Part shown: in pieces, positions 7,621 to 17,593 of the stretch
Layout of the letters: the number at the start of each line of letters is the position of its first letter
Numbering within the stretch: the first letter of the stretch is position 1
Assembly: GCA_938084055.1 (NCBI GenBank)
Contig: CALKDK010000004.1
Coordinates: forward strand, 1 to 64,000
Direction of reading: 5' to 3'
DNA from: an uncultured Luminiphilus sp.
GTDB taxonomy: Bacteria; Pseudomonadota; Gammaproteobacteria; Pseudomonadales; Halieaceae
Length of the DNA stretch: 64,000 bases
Notes under the pieces: generated by a model
What the model saw: only the letters and a program-made list of their open reading frames with translations
The model's database searches: none
Told to the model about the DNA's origin: nothing
Made by a program: the position numbers and the translations under genes

Positions 7621-9882
7621 TCACCAGTTATAACTCGCGCTCACGCCAATACGTCGAGAGGGAATAGGAAACTGGTTCGCATAGCCGGTGGGCTGACGTC
7701 TGACGACTGCCGTCGCTGGCGTGGCGGTTATAAGCGCCTCTTCATCCAGCAAATTGCGGGCAAACAGTTCCACATGCCACCGGTCACTGCGAACACCAAG
7801 ATAGGCATCGAGGGTGTTGTAGGCATCAAGCGGGACTTCACCCGAGTTCTGATTTCCCGTATAGGCCAACAAAACGCGCCCATAACCTTCCAGATTACCA
7901 AAGTTCCTTCGATACTCGCTGTTAACACTGGCTGACCAATCAGGAGCTCTGCCCAGCTGGTTGCTACTCTCGTCACACAGCGAGACTGACTCACCCTCGG
8001 GGAATACCGGCGCACCGTTGTCATCAAACTGGTTGCAGGGCAGCGCCGTCCCATCGGCGTACTCGCCCTCGCTGTAGCTGAGGGAGCCGCCGAGGTACCA
8101 GTTGGCAGTCAGGTTGGCGGACAGCTCCAATTCCGCTCCCCACACCTCGGCATCACCGTTGGTTGTGATGCCACTCCTGTCGATGCTCCCATCAGGATTC
8201 CTGATATTGAGTGCATTTTCACGGGAAATGTAGTCATCAAAATCATGAAAATACACCGCACCGTTCAGTCGTATGGCACCGTCAGCAAGCGTGCTTTTGA
8301 AACCGAGTTCGTATGACACGCTGTCCTCAGGGTCAAATAGCAATACGTCTTCAGGTAACGCAGAACCGGTGACCGTGACACCGCCAGGCCGCCATCCTGT
8401 ACTGACCACCCCATAGAGATTGATCTTATCGTCCAGCGCGTATTCGACCGCGAGCTGCCCAGTGAATGCGTCATCGTCGTAACGCTGATTGGCGGCGCTT
8501 ATGACCTGCTCAAGTAAAAACCCTGGGGGTGCCACACTGATTCCGTTGGGACCCGCGACCAGGGACATCTCCCTGTCGGTCCGAATCTCCTGGTAGCGAA
8601 GCCCTACCTGCACCGTCCACTGATCAGAAAGATAGAATTGGTTGTGGGTGAAAAGCCCCCACCGCTCAGCCTCAGCTGGAAAGAGCAATACCGTGCTGCC
8701 ACCCGCAAGTGGGCTAATGGGAATCTGGACATTCTCCTGACTGAAGAAGATGTCTGAATGTTCATAATAGGCACCCACCATATAATCCCATATTTCGCCG
8801 CCGTCACTGGCAAAGCGCAGCTCCTGGGACCAGTCAGTGCGATCATCAGTGGCAATGCGCCGGGCGGCATTATCCGGATTCGCGCTGCCCTGCGCCTGGT
8901 CGAATTCCCGCAGGGAATCGGTTTCATGATAGCCCGTCACCGCTGTTATCGTGTGTCCACCAAGCTCCCAGTTCAGCACCAATGAGGTATTCAAATAGTC
9001 GGAGTCCGTATTGTCTGATACCCCGTCAATACCTACCCGTGCATCGCGCCGATCGTAGGGGTCCAGCGGTACCAATACACCCTCAGGATCCAGGCGGGGA
9101 TCGCCCGTGGGAACGCCCGCCAGAACGCCCAAATCATCGAAGTCTCGCTCCAGGTACTGAGCTGCAAAATCTACGGTAAGCCGGTCAGTGGGTAGCCAGC
9201 TGAGGCTTATTCGACCGGCGGTGGTTTCCGAGCCGCTGACTTCTCCGGTGAGCTCGTTAGTAAGTTCGTCAAGCTCGCTGTCATCAAAAACCCCAGCAAG
9301 CCGAACCGCCAGCCTGCCGGGAACCAGGGGCACACTGACCGCCAATTGCGTATTGATACCGTCGTTGTCTGCCAAAGTCACACGCACCTCCCCTTCGAGC
9401 TCATCAAGATTAGGGCGCGCTGTGTGAATATTGATGGCGCCCGCTGGGGAGGTCCGTCCTGCAAGGGTACCCTGGGGCCCGCGCAATACTTCGATACGCT
9501 GTAGGTCGAAAAGCTGTTGGTATATAGCGTTGGAATCGACAATGGCCTGATTCCAGTAGGTCGTCACTGAGGCCTCGGCTGCGGAGTTGGGATTGTAGGT
9601 GATGCCCCGCAAGGTCATGCGCCCACTGCGGCCGGTAAAGCTGTCGATTTGCAAGCCGGCAGTCAGGGCTTCCAGATCCGTAAAATTAAACACATTGAAA
9701 TCCTTCAATGTGTCACCGCTGATAACGTTAACCGTTGCGGGTATGTCCTGGACTGACTCAAGCCGTTTCTGTGCCGTGACCACGACTTCTTCCAAGACAA
9801 GACTCTGGGCAGAACCTACGGTACCCCAAAGTGCCAAACACATTGCAGAGGTGAGAGCGGAGATATTTCGGTGATGACCCAT
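7621..9882 (-). CDS. TonB-dependent outer-membrane receptor
   Basis: 753 residues from ATG 9882; AAGGAAGG lies 7 bases upstream, which favours it over the TTG at 9888. Signal peptide about 1-26 (V-G-S-A-Q), then L-E-E-V-V-V-T-A-Q-K-R, the usual TonB-box/plug entry. The plug domain spans about 45-150 (V-L-R-G-P-Q-G-T-L-A-G). The remainder is a 22-strand barrel with repeated aromatic strand ends, closing in S-A-S-Y-N-W for outer-membrane assembly. It should take up a large or hydrophobic substrate using TonB energy. It is divergent from the DUF3604 operon. A 28-bp operator-like site 82 bases upstream is repeated in front of that operon, so they are probably co-regulated. The substrate cannot be read from sequence. 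Confidence 0.95.
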   Translation of the reverse strand: MGHHRNISALTSAMCLALWGTVGSAQSLVLEEVVVTAQKRLESVQDIPATVNVISGDTLKDFNVFNFTDLEALTAGLQIDSFTGRSGRMTLRGITYNPNSAAEASVTTYWNQAIVDSNAIYQQLFDLQRIEVLRGPQGTLAGRTSPAGAINIHTARPNLDELEGEVRVTLADNDGINTQLAVSVPLVPGRLAVRLAGVFDDSELDELTNELTGEVSGSETTAGRISLSWLPTDRLTVDFAAQYLERDFDDLGVLAGVPTGDPRLDPEGVLVPLDPYDRRDARVGIDGVSDNTDSDYLNTSLVLNWELGGHTITAVTGYHETDSLREFDQAQGSANPDNAARRIATDDRTDWSQELRFASDGGEIWDYMVGAYYEHSDIFFSQENVQIPISPLAGGSTVLLFPAEAERWGLFTHNQFYLSDQWTVQVGLRYQEIRTDREMSLVAGPNGISVAPPGFLLEQVISAANQRYDDDAFTGQLAVEYALDDKINLYGVVSTGWRPGGVTVTGSALPEDVLLFDPEDSVSYELGFKSTLADGAIRLNGAVYFHDFDDYISRENALNIRNPDGSIDRSGITTNGDAEVWGAELELSANLTANWYLGGSLSYSEGEYADGTALPCNQFDDNGAPVFPEGESVSLCDESSNQLGRAPDWSASVNSEYRRNFGNLEGYGRVLLAYTGNQNSGEVPLDAYNTLDAYLGVRSDRWHVELFARNLLDEEALITATPATAVVRRQPTGYANQFPIPSRRIGVSASYNW

Positions 9883-9963
9883 TGCCAAACCTTCCTTATC
9901 GTTATGTTTTGCCTGCCCGGACTTCTTCCAGCCAAAACTTTAATGACGAGAGGAACCAGCCTA

Positions 9964-9991
9964 GGAATCATTTTCGGACAATCTGCCCGAA
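9964..9991 (-). promoter_or_regulatory. Operator-like site 1 (TonB receptor)
   Basis: On the minus strand: TTCGGGCA, 3 nt, TGTCCGAA, then AATGATTCC. The two 8-bp arms are inverted repeats with one mismatch. The whole 28 bp matches site 2 at 24 positions, with three of the four differences in the spacer. It ends 82 bases before the receptor ATG. Confidence 0.7.
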
Positions 9992-10200
9992 TGACAGCAC
10001 GGATATTGAAACCCATACAGAAAACGGCCTGGTTACCCTGCTCCAGCCCCTCGACACCCCGGTCCACGCCAAACCAATCACCCTGCTAAATGCCGTGGCA
10101 GGCCTGCGGCCACGCCGCTGGCTACCCTGCACAAGGGGGCTACTGGCAACTGATGCGGGCTGCCGAGCCCGACTGACGGAGATGCGGGGTAAGGGTACAC

Positions 10201-10228
10201 TTCGGGCAATATGTCCGAAGATGATTCC
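10201..10228 (+). promoter_or_regulatory. Operator-like site 2 (DUF3604 operon)
   Basis: TTCGGGCA, 3 nt, TGTCCGAA, then GATGATTCC, oriented toward the operon start at 10378 (150 bases). Same sequence and orientation logic as site 1; a half-site also occurs at 20982-20998. Confidence 0.7.
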
Positions 10229-10377
10229 TCCGTCACCTCGCATGCGACCTATAGTAAGACGGTTAAGAATCCGAACTGGAGATGCCGGGGCAACCCTTCA
10301 ACAGCCTCCCTGGGCAACGGATTGGCTGTTACCGAGCGGGAATGAGCCAACTCCGCAGAAATATCGAGGGACAAGAG

Positions 10378-12435
10378 ATGCTTAAAAAAATTGGTCTGGG
10401 CATCCTGCTCCTGCTGGTGGCCATTTTTGCGCTGATCTGGATCAAAATAGTGGCGCCATTTCAGGCAGCCGCTGAGCGGTTTGGGCCCGAGGGCGCAGCC
10501 CGAGATTACGCCCTGCAGGACGACAGCAGGATAGTCCCGCCGCCACCCAGGGCAGCTACCATTCCAACTGCCCCCAACGCCAACGGAAACCTCTACTGGG
10601 GTGAGTTGCACCTGCACACCGCTGAGAGTTTCGACGCGTCTCTGTTTGGCACCACTCTGGGGGTTGAGGACGCCTACCGTTTTGCCAGGGGAGAAGCTTT
10701 GCAGGGGCCCGGTGGGGAAAAGATGCGACTGAGCCGACCCCTCGATTTCGTGGCCATTACAGACCATGCAGAAGGCTTCGGAACCCGTACCCACTGCGCT
10801 GATGAGGGCCTCTCCGTGCTGGAGCGCGCTGCCTGCTGGCTGGCCAATGAGCCCAATCCCTTTATTTTCAAGACGCTTGTTGGCCGGATTCGTGGTGAAG
10901 CTCCGCTCGGGGACGCTTCCAAACCCGCTGGGATCTACCAGAGAACAACGCGTCAGCCGCTCAAACCCGGGTCGTTCCCCACCTGTAGATTTGGTGAAGG
11001 AGCGCTGGAGAGATGCGTTCAAAATGCCCAGCGCGACTGGCAGCGTTATGTTGAACTCGCCGACCGCTACTATGAACCCGGCAAACTGACGACGCTGGTG
11101 GGCTATGAATTTTCGCCGAGCATGCCCAACATGGGTAAGCATCACCGCAACGTTATCTTTCGATCCAACGTCGTACCGAAGCGCGCCCTATCCAGTCTCG
11201 ATGTACCCAACGCTGTGGAGCTTTGGAAAGGCCTAGAAGCCACCTGTGGTGACAACTGCGATTTTCTGACGATCCCCCACAATTCCAACAAGGCCTGGGG
11301 TTTGACCTACTCGCGCTACACCTGGGACGGTCAGGAATACAGCGAAGCCGATTGGCGCCTGAGACAGGAGCGTGAGCCCCTGACGGAAATCTATCAGATC
11401 AAAGGTGCACAGGAGTGCGCCCTGGGGGTGGGCGCGACCGACGAGGAATGTGCATTTGGACAGGTGTTTGATCCCTGTGAACCCGGCGAAACAACAGGCT
11501 GCGCGTTCCAGACCGGCTTTGTCCGCCAGGGCCTCAAGATCGGACTGGCGTTGGACCAATCCCTGGGCTTTAACCCGCTACAGGTTGGCTTCATTGCCGC
11601 CACCGACAGCCACAACGCCAACCCCGGTGACGTCGAGGAATGGGACTTCCCCGGTGCGGTTGGCTCAGTAACATCCCCTGCCGTGCGACGACTGACCAGC
11701 ACTGAGACCGAGCCCTTCAAATCGCACCTACAGTTCCACACGCCGGGCGGCCTCGCCGCCGTGTGGGCACCCGAGAACACCCGGGAAGCCATTTTTGATG
11801 CCCTGGCCCGCCGGGAAAGTTATGCCACGTCGGGCCCACGCATTGCACTGCGCTTTTACGCGGGTAGGGGTAATGCCGGGGCTGACACCGCCACGTCAGA
11901 TTTATTGACCCATTTTGAAACCCATGGCGGCCCCATGGGATCGGTCCTCAATGCCCATTCAGCGCGCGAGGGCAAGGCTGATGCCAATGGAGAAGCACAT
12001 GCCACTATCCCCGAGTTCTTTGTCTGGGCCGCCAGTGACCCGCTGGATGCCCCGCTGCAGCGCATCCAGATGGTTAAAGGCTGGATTGATGACGCAGGCC
12101 AAACACATGAAAAGGTTGTTGACATCGCCTGCACTGACGGCCTGCAGGTAGACCCGGAAACAGGCCGATGTCCAAACAACGGCGCCCATGTTGATCTGGC
12201 CACCTGCCAGTTCAGCGAGGGCTCGGGTGCGACAGAGCTAAAAGCACTTTGGCGGGACCTGGACTACGCGGTTGATCAAACCGCTTTTTACTACGTACGA
12301 GTGCTGATGAACCCCACCTGCAGGTGGTCTACCTACGATGCCATCCGACTGGGGCGCACGCCGGACCCCCGTGTGCCGACAACGATCCAGGAGCGGGCAT
12401 GGAGCAGCCCCATCTGGCTAGATCCCAGGCACTGA
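10378..12435 (+). CDS. DUF3604 protein, PHP-like metal-dependent hydrolase fold, membrane-anchored
   Basis: 685 residues from ATG 10378; the 32 upstream in-frame codons lack a ribosome site, while GAGGGACAAGAG precedes this ATG. One N-terminal membrane anchor (residues 4-22) places the rest in the periplasm. PHP-type metal ligands are visible: H78 and H80 in G-E-L-H-L-H-T, D129-H130 in A-I-T-D-H-A-E, H in I-P-H-N-S-N, and D-S-H in A-A-T-D-S-H-N. DUF3604 is a widespread uncharacterised family; a hydrolytic role is inferred from the metal-site pattern. Several cysteines suggest disulfides. It is first in an operon with a paralogue and a Baeyer-Villiger monooxygenase, downstream of operator-like site 2. 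Confidence 0.88.
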   Translation: MLKKIGLGILLLLVAIFALIWIKIVAPFQAAAERFGPEGAARDYALQDDSRIVPPPPRAATIPTAPNANGNLYWGELHLHTAESFDASLFGTTLGVEDAYRFARGEALQGPGGEKMRLSRPLDFVAITDHAEGFGTRTHCADEGLSVLERAACWLANEPNPFIFKTLVGRIRGEAPLGDASKPAGIYQRTTRQPLKPGSFPTCRFGEGALERCVQNAQRDWQRYVELADRYYEPGKLTTLVGYEFSPSMPNMGKHHRNVIFRSNVVPKRALSSLDVPNAVELWKGLEATCGDNCDFLTIPHNSNKAWGLTYSRYTWDGQEYSEADWRLRQEREPLTEIYQIKGAQECALGVGATDEECAFGQVFDPCEPGETTGCAFQTGFVRQGLKIGLALDQSLGFNPLQVGFIAATDSHNANPGDVEEWDFPGAVGSVTSPAVRRLTSTETEPFKSHLQFHTPGGLAAVWAPENTREAIFDALARRESYATSGPRIALRFYAGRGNAGADTATSDLLTHFETHGGPMGSVLNAHSAREGKADANGEAHATIPEFFVWAASDPLDAPLQRIQMVKGWIDDAGQTHEKVVDIACTDGLQVDPETGRCPNNGAHVDLATCQFSEGSGATELKALWRDLDYAVDQTAFYYVRVLMNPTCRWSTYDAIRLGRTPDPRVPTTIQERAWSSPIWLDPRH

Positions 12436-12501
12436 TGCCAGGCTGCTATTGAAGACACACAAAGAAATTCCTAACCCCGCAGCGAGTGAGATATTGACCC
12501 C

Positions 12502-14544
12502 ATGAGCTATCGAGCCACGCTAATTGCTGTCCTCATGTTGCTGGTCGCCTGTTCCGACGAGCGCAACAGAGCTGAAAAGCGGCAAGCGGCACAGACGTAC
12601 TACCGCACAACCAATACGGTCATGCCGCCAACCACTGACATCATCACGTTTCCCGAAAAAGCCGAGGCAGACGATCCCCAACGCCCCGGCAACCCTGAAC
12701 GCAATGCCTACTTTGGTGACTTGCATGTGCACACAACGCTCTCCTTCGATGCCTCGGCATTCGGGACTACAGCCACACCCTCAGATGCCTATCGTTATGC
12801 CCGCGGCGAAGCCATCACCCACCCGGGTGGCTTTGAGGTACAGCTCGCGCAACCCCTGGATTTTTACGCCGTAACTGATCACGGGGTACTTCTGGGCCTC
12901 ATCAACGAAGCGGCGGACACCCGGACCCGATTTTCCCAGTACCCGGCCGCGGAGCCGTACCACGACATCAATAGCTCGGTCGATGGGGGCCTGCTGGACC
13001 TCAATAAGCGGAGCAAGGTCTTTGCCAACTTCATCAGCGACGTAGTTGCCAGCCTTCTGGATGGAACCTTGGGTGCAGCCGACATCAATAACGCCAGCCA
13101 ATCGGCCTGGGTAAAGACCGTTGAAGCGGCCAATGCAGCCTATGATCCCGGCCATTTCACGACCTTTGCCGGCTATGAGTTCACGTCCTCCACAGACCAG
13201 CGGGAAGCACTGCACCGCAACGTCATTTTCCGCAGCACCCATAAGTTACCGGCCCAGCCCTTCTCACGTTTCAACAGTATCAATCCAGAAGGCCTCTGGG
13301 ACTGGATGGACAGCTTGCGAGGCCAGGGTATAGAGAGCCTCGCCATACCGCACAACAGCAACGGATCGAACGGGGCGATGTTTGCATTTACAGATTGGTC
13401 CGGCACGCCCATGAATCACGAATATACCGAGCAGAGGCTGCGCAACGAGCCCCTGGTGGAAATTACCCAGGTGAAGGGCACCTCAGAGACACACCCCCTA
13501 CTGTCTAAAAATGACGAGTGGGCGGATTTTGAAATCTTTCCCCTGCGCACGTCTACACGCATAGACAGTAGTCCCCCCGGGAGCTATGTGCGTGACGCCT
13601 GGAAGCGCGGACTGGACCTCGCTGCACTGGGGGCCGGAAATCCTTTCAAATTTGGTGTCATCGGCTCCAGTGACACCCACACCGCGGCGGCCTCGGTTGA
13701 GGAAGACAACTACTTTGGCAAAATCGGCGCCTTTGATAGCACCCCGGATAAGCGCGGCTCCACCCCTGCGAGCTTCCCCTACGGCACCCTGGTCAAACTG
13801 GCGGCACCGGTGATGGTCGAAGAAGTCGATGGCAAAAACTATTATGACTTCTCGGGCTATAAGTACTGGGGGGCTTCCGGCATTGCCGGTGTGTGGGCTG
13901 AGAACAACACCCGCGAGGCCATTTACGCCGCGTTGCGCCGCAAAGAAACTTTTGCCACCAGCGGCACTCGAATCAAAATCCGATTCTTTGCTGGCTACCA
14001 CTTTGCCAATGAACCGCTGGACAACCCGGACCTGATTCGAGAAGCCTACCGATCAGGCGCTACTATGGGGGAAACCCTGCAGGCACAGGATACGCGAAGC
14101 CCCGGGTTTCTTGCCTGGGCAACGGCCGATCCCAACACGGCTCAACTGCAGCGGTTGCAGATCGTTAAAGGGTGGCTGGAGAATGGCGAGCACAGGGAAC
14201 AGGTCTTTGATGTAGCGTGTTCCGACGGCTTGAGTGTGAACCTACAGACACACCGCTGCCCCGACAATGGAGCCCGTGTCAGTCTGGACGATTGCGCCAT
14301 CACACCCGATAAAGGCGCCACCGAACTCAAGGTGCTCTGGCAAGATCCCGGTTTCAAGGCCGGTCAGGAGGCCTTCTACTATGCCCGGGCGCTGGAAAAT
14401 CCAGTTTGTCGCTGGTCCACCTGGGACGCCATCCGATCGGGCCAAGATCCGCGGTCAGATCTGCCCGCTACCATTCAGGAGCGCGCGTGGTCGTCACCCA
14501 TCTGGTACAGCACGGCCGACAACACCAACACTTTCATAGAGTAA
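12502..14544 (+). CDS. DUF3604 lipoprotein, PHP-like metal-dependent hydrolase fold
   Basis: 680 residues. The N-terminus is a lipoprotein signal with lipobox L-V-A-C (Cys17), so this paralogue is lipid-anchored while the preceding one has a membrane helix. Metal-ligand motifs recur: H75 and H77 in G-D-L-H-V-H-T, V-T-D-H-G near 126, I-P-H-N-S-N, and G-S-S-D-T-H-T. The C-terminal third, with conserved cysteines and E-R-A-W-S-S-P-I-W, is shared with the upstream copy, showing duplication. The gap to the upstream gene is 66 bases and only 7 to the next gene, so transcription is likely joint. The substrate is unknown; the context suggests a periplasmic step before cytoplasmic oxidation. Confidence 0.88.
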   Translation: MSYRATLIAVLMLLVACSDERNRAEKRQAAQTYYRTTNTVMPPTTDIITFPEKAEADDPQRPGNPERNAYFGDLHVHTTLSFDASAFGTTATPSDAYRYARGEAITHPGGFEVQLAQPLDFYAVTDHGVLLGLINEAADTRTRFSQYPAAEPYHDINSSVDGGLLDLNKRSKVFANFISDVVASLLDGTLGAADINNASQSAWVKTVEAANAAYDPGHFTTFAGYEFTSSTDQREALHRNVIFRSTHKLPAQPFSRFNSINPEGLWDWMDSLRGQGIESLAIPHNSNGSNGAMFAFTDWSGTPMNHEYTEQRLRNEPLVEITQVKGTSETHPLLSKNDEWADFEIFPLRTSTRIDSSPPGSYVRDAWKRGLDLAALGAGNPFKFGVIGSSDTHTAAASVEEDNYFGKIGAFDSTPDKRGSTPASFPYGTLVKLAAPVMVEEVDGKNYYDFSGYKYWGASGIAGVWAENNTREAIYAALRRKETFATSGTRIKIRFFAGYHFANEPLDNPDLIREAYRSGATMGETLQAQDTRSPGFLAWATADPNTAQLQRLQIVKGWLENGEHREQVFDVACSDGLSVNLQTHRCPDNGARVSLDDCAITPDKGATELKVLWQDPGFKAGQEAFYYARALENPVCRWSTWDAIRSGQDPRSDLPATIQERAWSSPIWYSTADNTNTFIE

Positions 14545-14551
14545 GAACCCC

Positions 14552-16006
14552 ATGCCGCGACAAATTGAATCAGTCGACGTACTTATTATCGGAGCCGGCC
14601 TCGCCGGTATTGGCGCTGCCTGCCAGTTGCGACGAAACTGCCCGGATCGTAGCTTTGCTATATTTGAAGCCCGCACCGTAAGCGGTGGCACATGGGACTT
14701 GTTTCGTTATCCGGGCATTCGCTCTGACAGCGATATGTATACCTACAGTTACGGCTTCAAACCCTGGCGTGATGCCTCTGCGATAGCCGATGGCGCAAAA
14801 ATTCTCCGGTACATTCGCGAGACGGCAGAAGAATACGATGTGGAGCGCCACATCCAATACCAACGCAAGGTTGTGGCTGCCAACTGGTCCTCCGAAGATC
14901 AACGCTGGCTGGTCACCGCCGAGTACGGCGATTCTGGTGAACAGGTTTGTATTAGTTGCCAATTTATATTCAGCTGCAGCGGGTATTACGACTACGATCA
15001 GGGCTACATCCCAGACTTCAATGGCGTGGGCGACTTCCAGGGGCAAATCGTCCATGCCCAGCACTGGCCCGATGACCTCGATTACCACGGCAAAAACATA
15101 GTCGTCGTAGGCAGTGGCGCTACCGCCGTGACCCTGGTGCCCACGATGTCAAAAGACACGGCCAGTCTGGTGATGCTGCAGCGCTCGCCCACCTATATTG
15201 CCGATGTGCCCCAGGAAGATCCTACGGCCCAGCGACTGCGCAGGTGGCTACCTGCGCTGTGGGCCTCCAAATTAACGCGCTGGAAAAAAGTGCTCTTCCA
15301 GATCTATCTTTACCGCCTATCGCGACGACGACCCAAGGCGTTACGTCGTTTCCTGATTGGCGAAGTCAAGAAGCAACTGGGGCCAGACTACGACGTAGCC
15401 ACCCACTTCACCCCCAACTACAACCCCTGGGACCAGCGACTGTGCGCAGTACCGGATGGCGATATGTTCACGGCCATCCGAGAGGGACGTGCAGACGTTG
15501 TAACTGATCATATTAGTCAATTTAACGAGACCGGCATTGAGCTCGCCTCCGGCAAACAACTCCATGCCGATATCGTCATCCTCGCTACAGGCCTGAATCT
15601 AAAATTTGCGGGCGGCGTGACCTACAGTATTGACGACACGAAACGTGACTTTACCGAACACTTTATCTACCGCGGCATGATGTTTTCAGATTTTCCCAAT
15701 ATGGCCTTCACCGTGGGCTACACCAACTCCTCCTGGACACTCAAAGCAGATCTTACCGCCCGCTACGTGTGTCGATTACTCAACAAAATGTCCAAAGGCG
15801 GTTACTCGGCGGTGACACCCCGTATGATTGGTGAAGTTCAGGAAGAGCCCCTACTTGATTTTGATGCCGGTTACGTCCTTCGGGCTAGAGAGCAGTTTCC
15901 CAAGCAGGGTGATCGAATGCCGTGGAAGAATTACCAGAACTACATACGCGATTTTATAGGTTTGCGGCTGGGAAGAATTCGGGATAAGGAGTTGGAGTTC
16001 AGCTAA
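14552..16006 (+). CDS. Flavin-containing Baeyer-Villiger-type monooxygenase
   Basis: 484 residues. The N-terminal FAD Rossmann motif G-A-G-L-A-G (about 14-20) is followed by the G-G-T-W-D-L-F-R-Y-P-G-I-R-S-D-S block. The Baeyer-Villiger fingerprint F-x-G-x-x-x-H-x-x-x-W-P is intact at residues 162-173. A second nucleotide-binding motif G-S-G-A-T-A (about 188) binds NADPH. The family inserts oxygen next to a ketone to give an ester or lactone, or hydroxylates soft heteroatoms. Length and motifs are full. It starts 7 bases after the DUF3604 stop, in the same operon. A ketone derived from a terpenoid, steroid or alicyclic substrate is plausible but not shown. Confidence 0.92.
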   Translation: MPRQIESVDVLIIGAGLAGIGAACQLRRNCPDRSFAIFEARTVSGGTWDLFRYPGIRSDSDMYTYSYGFKPWRDASAIADGAKILRYIRETAEEYDVERHIQYQRKVVAANWSSEDQRWLVTAEYGDSGEQVCISCQFIFSCSGYYDYDQGYIPDFNGVGDFQGQIVHAQHWPDDLDYHGKNIVVVGSGATAVTLVPTMSKDTASLVMLQRSPTYIADVPQEDPTAQRLRRWLPALWASKLTRWKKVLFQIYLYRLSRRRPKALRRFLIGEVKKQLGPDYDVATHFTPNYNPWDQRLCAVPDGDMFTAIREGRADVVTDHISQFNETGIELASGKQLHADIVILATGLNLKFAGGVTYSIDDTKRDFTEHFIYRGMMFSDFPNMAFTVGYTNSSWTLKADLTARYVCRLLNKMSKGGYSAVTPRMIGEVQEEPLLDFDAGYVLRAREQFPKQGDRMPWKNYQNYIRDFIGLRLGRIRDKELEFS

Positions 16007-16296
16007 CGATGGCTTTAATGTCGGCCTGGCACCATGCCGCAGAGGGCAGCCGACAAACTCGCCAGCCTGTCTTGACATAGATAATGCCAGTAATGATGTG
16101 TTTTCATACGCGGGAGCCCACCAACGAGTGGCCGGGCACCTCACGCTGCCCAGCGTACAGGTCAATCTTGAACAACAGGCGTCACCTGTTCATTCGATTA
16201 CCGGCGGTGACTCAATACAATGCAGGCAGCATAACCAAAGAAGGCTGATCATGACATGACCCGCCCAGCCCGGGACTCACAGAGGACGATGACCCT
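16007..16296. other. Intergenic region with a perfect inverted repeat
   Basis: 290 bases without a gene. AACAGG-CGTCA-CCTGTT at 16174-16190 is a perfect 6-bp-arm inverted repeat 107 bases before the next start, of a size that could bind a TetR- or GntR-type repressor. Confidence 0.45.
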
Positions 16297-17337
16297 ATGA
16301 AAAAGAAATTGTTGATCGTTATCGGCTTGGTCATTCTTGCCGTGGCTGCTCGAATGCTAGGCAATGTGCCCGCCATTCAGGACATGCTTGTTGAGCGGGG
16401 TACGACCGCAGTCGCCCGGCAGTCGGCCACGCCCCAGTCAGTGTCAGAGAGCTTGAACGTCTATGTATGCGGCAGTGCATCCCCTCTGGGGATGGGCCGG
16501 GCCCAAGCCTGTATTGCGATCTTAACGCCTGAACACTTTTATTTAATCGACTCTGGCGCAGGCTCCACAGACAATATCAATCGCTTGCGCCTGCCTACAA
16601 GTCGCCTGCAAGGCCTGCTGTTGACACACTTCCATTCAGACCATATCGCTGAGATTTACGAGGTGAACCTGGGCTCCTGGGTGAACGGTCGACCTGAACC
16701 GCTCAAAGTCTACGGCCCGACCGGTGTCGAAGAAATCGTGGAGGCAGTCAATGCCGGTTACCGCCTGGATCGAATCTACCGCGTGGGGCATCACGGTGCT
16801 GATTTGCTGGCACCCGAGACCGGTGTGCTGCAACACAGAATCCTCAATTCCGGAAGCACAATCGAAGACGGCGACCTGAAAATTACAGCCTACTCCGCAG
16901 AGCACCCACCCATTGAACCAGCCGTCGGGTACCGTATTGAGTATCGTGGCCGCAGCGTGGTCGTGTCAGGGGACAGCAATGTGACTGACCTGACGAAACA
17001 GGCGGTGGATGGGGCCGATCTGCTATTACACGACGCGCTGTCCCTCCCCGTAGTGAACACTCTCGCAACATCATTCCGGGAAGCCGGTCTGGCGCGGCAG
17101 GCTAAAATCATCACGGATGTTATTGATTACCATGCCTCAACTGACACACTTGTGACATTGGCGCAGGAATCCAACGTGGGAATGGTCGCCTATTATCATC
17201 TGGTACCCGTTCCACCCAGTGCCATTGTTGCCGATATGTTCCTGCGCGGCGCACCCGATAATATCGTGCTGACCGAGGACCTGATGTGGTTCGAGCTGCC
17301 TGTGGGCAGTCGAGATATCGTGGTCCACGAACCCTGA
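16297..17337 (+). CDS. Metallo-beta-lactamase-fold hydrolase, exported or membrane-anchored
   Basis: 346 residues with an N-terminal hydrophobic anchor or signal (5-22). The zinc-binding motif T-H-F-H-S-D-H occupies 110-116, and later ligands fit A-E-H-P, S-G-D-S-N and Y-Y-H. The pattern (no beta-lactamase-specific loops, V-V-S-G-D and a late H) is that of the RNase Z/arylsulfatase-like branch, which hydrolyses esters and phosphoesters. Lactone or ester cleavage after the Baeyer-Villiger step would suit the neighbourhood; that is inference. The 290-base upstream gap with an inverted repeat suggests its own promoter. Confidence 0.85.
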   Translation: MKKKLLIVIGLVILAVAARMLGNVPAIQDMLVERGTTAVARQSATPQSVSESLNVYVCGSASPLGMGRAQACIAILTPEHFYLIDSGAGSTDNINRLRLPTSRLQGLLLTHFHSDHIAEIYEVNLGSWVNGRPEPLKVYGPTGVEEIVEAVNAGYRLDRIYRVGHHGADLLAPETGVLQHRILNSGSTIEDGDLKITAYSAEHPPIEPAVGYRIEYRGRSVVVSGDSNVTDLTKQAVDGADLLLHDALSLPVVNTLATSFREAGLARQAKIITDVIDYHASTDTLVTLAQESNVGMVAYYHLVPVPPSAIVADMFLRGAPDNIVLTEDLMWFELPVGSRDIVVHEP

Positions 17338-17593
17338 CCCAGACAGTCGCCATCAGAGGGTAAAAATGCGTGGTAATGCGACCCTCGGTCTCGCCGGACG
17401 ATGGGATCCCCGTACCCACAGGACCAGGCGCCTCCGCTATGCTGGCAGGCGGATCCCTCTACCTCGAACCGGAGTGCTCGCCAAACCTTTCGCCCCGCGC
17501 CCCCGACACAATTGCGCCTGTCGCCTTCACCGGGGCCACCAGCCTTTGGCCCCAGACGCCGCGCGATCCAATGTCGGCAACACTTGGCTGGGA

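Larger units (their letters stand above)
9883..10377. other. Divergent regulatory region (TonB receptor / DUF3604 operon)
   Basis: 495 bases between two divergent starts. ORFs here have poor codon use and no ribosome sites. The notable content is two near-identical, oppositely oriented operator-like sites at 9964-9991 and 10201-10228, each pointing at the nearer gene. Confidence 0.6.

Noticed and set aside
9882-10385. Plus-strand 167-codon frame in the divergent promoter region
   Set aside because: Starts inside the receptor's start region, spans both operator sites and has Pro/Arg-rich shadow composition.
10249-11145. 298-codon minus-strand frame
   Set aside because: Antisense to the first DUF3604 gene; no motif and no ribosome site.
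17338-17593. Several short frames between the metallo-hydrolase and the dehydrogenase
   Set aside because: All overlap each other in different frames, with no start signals or recognisable motifs.
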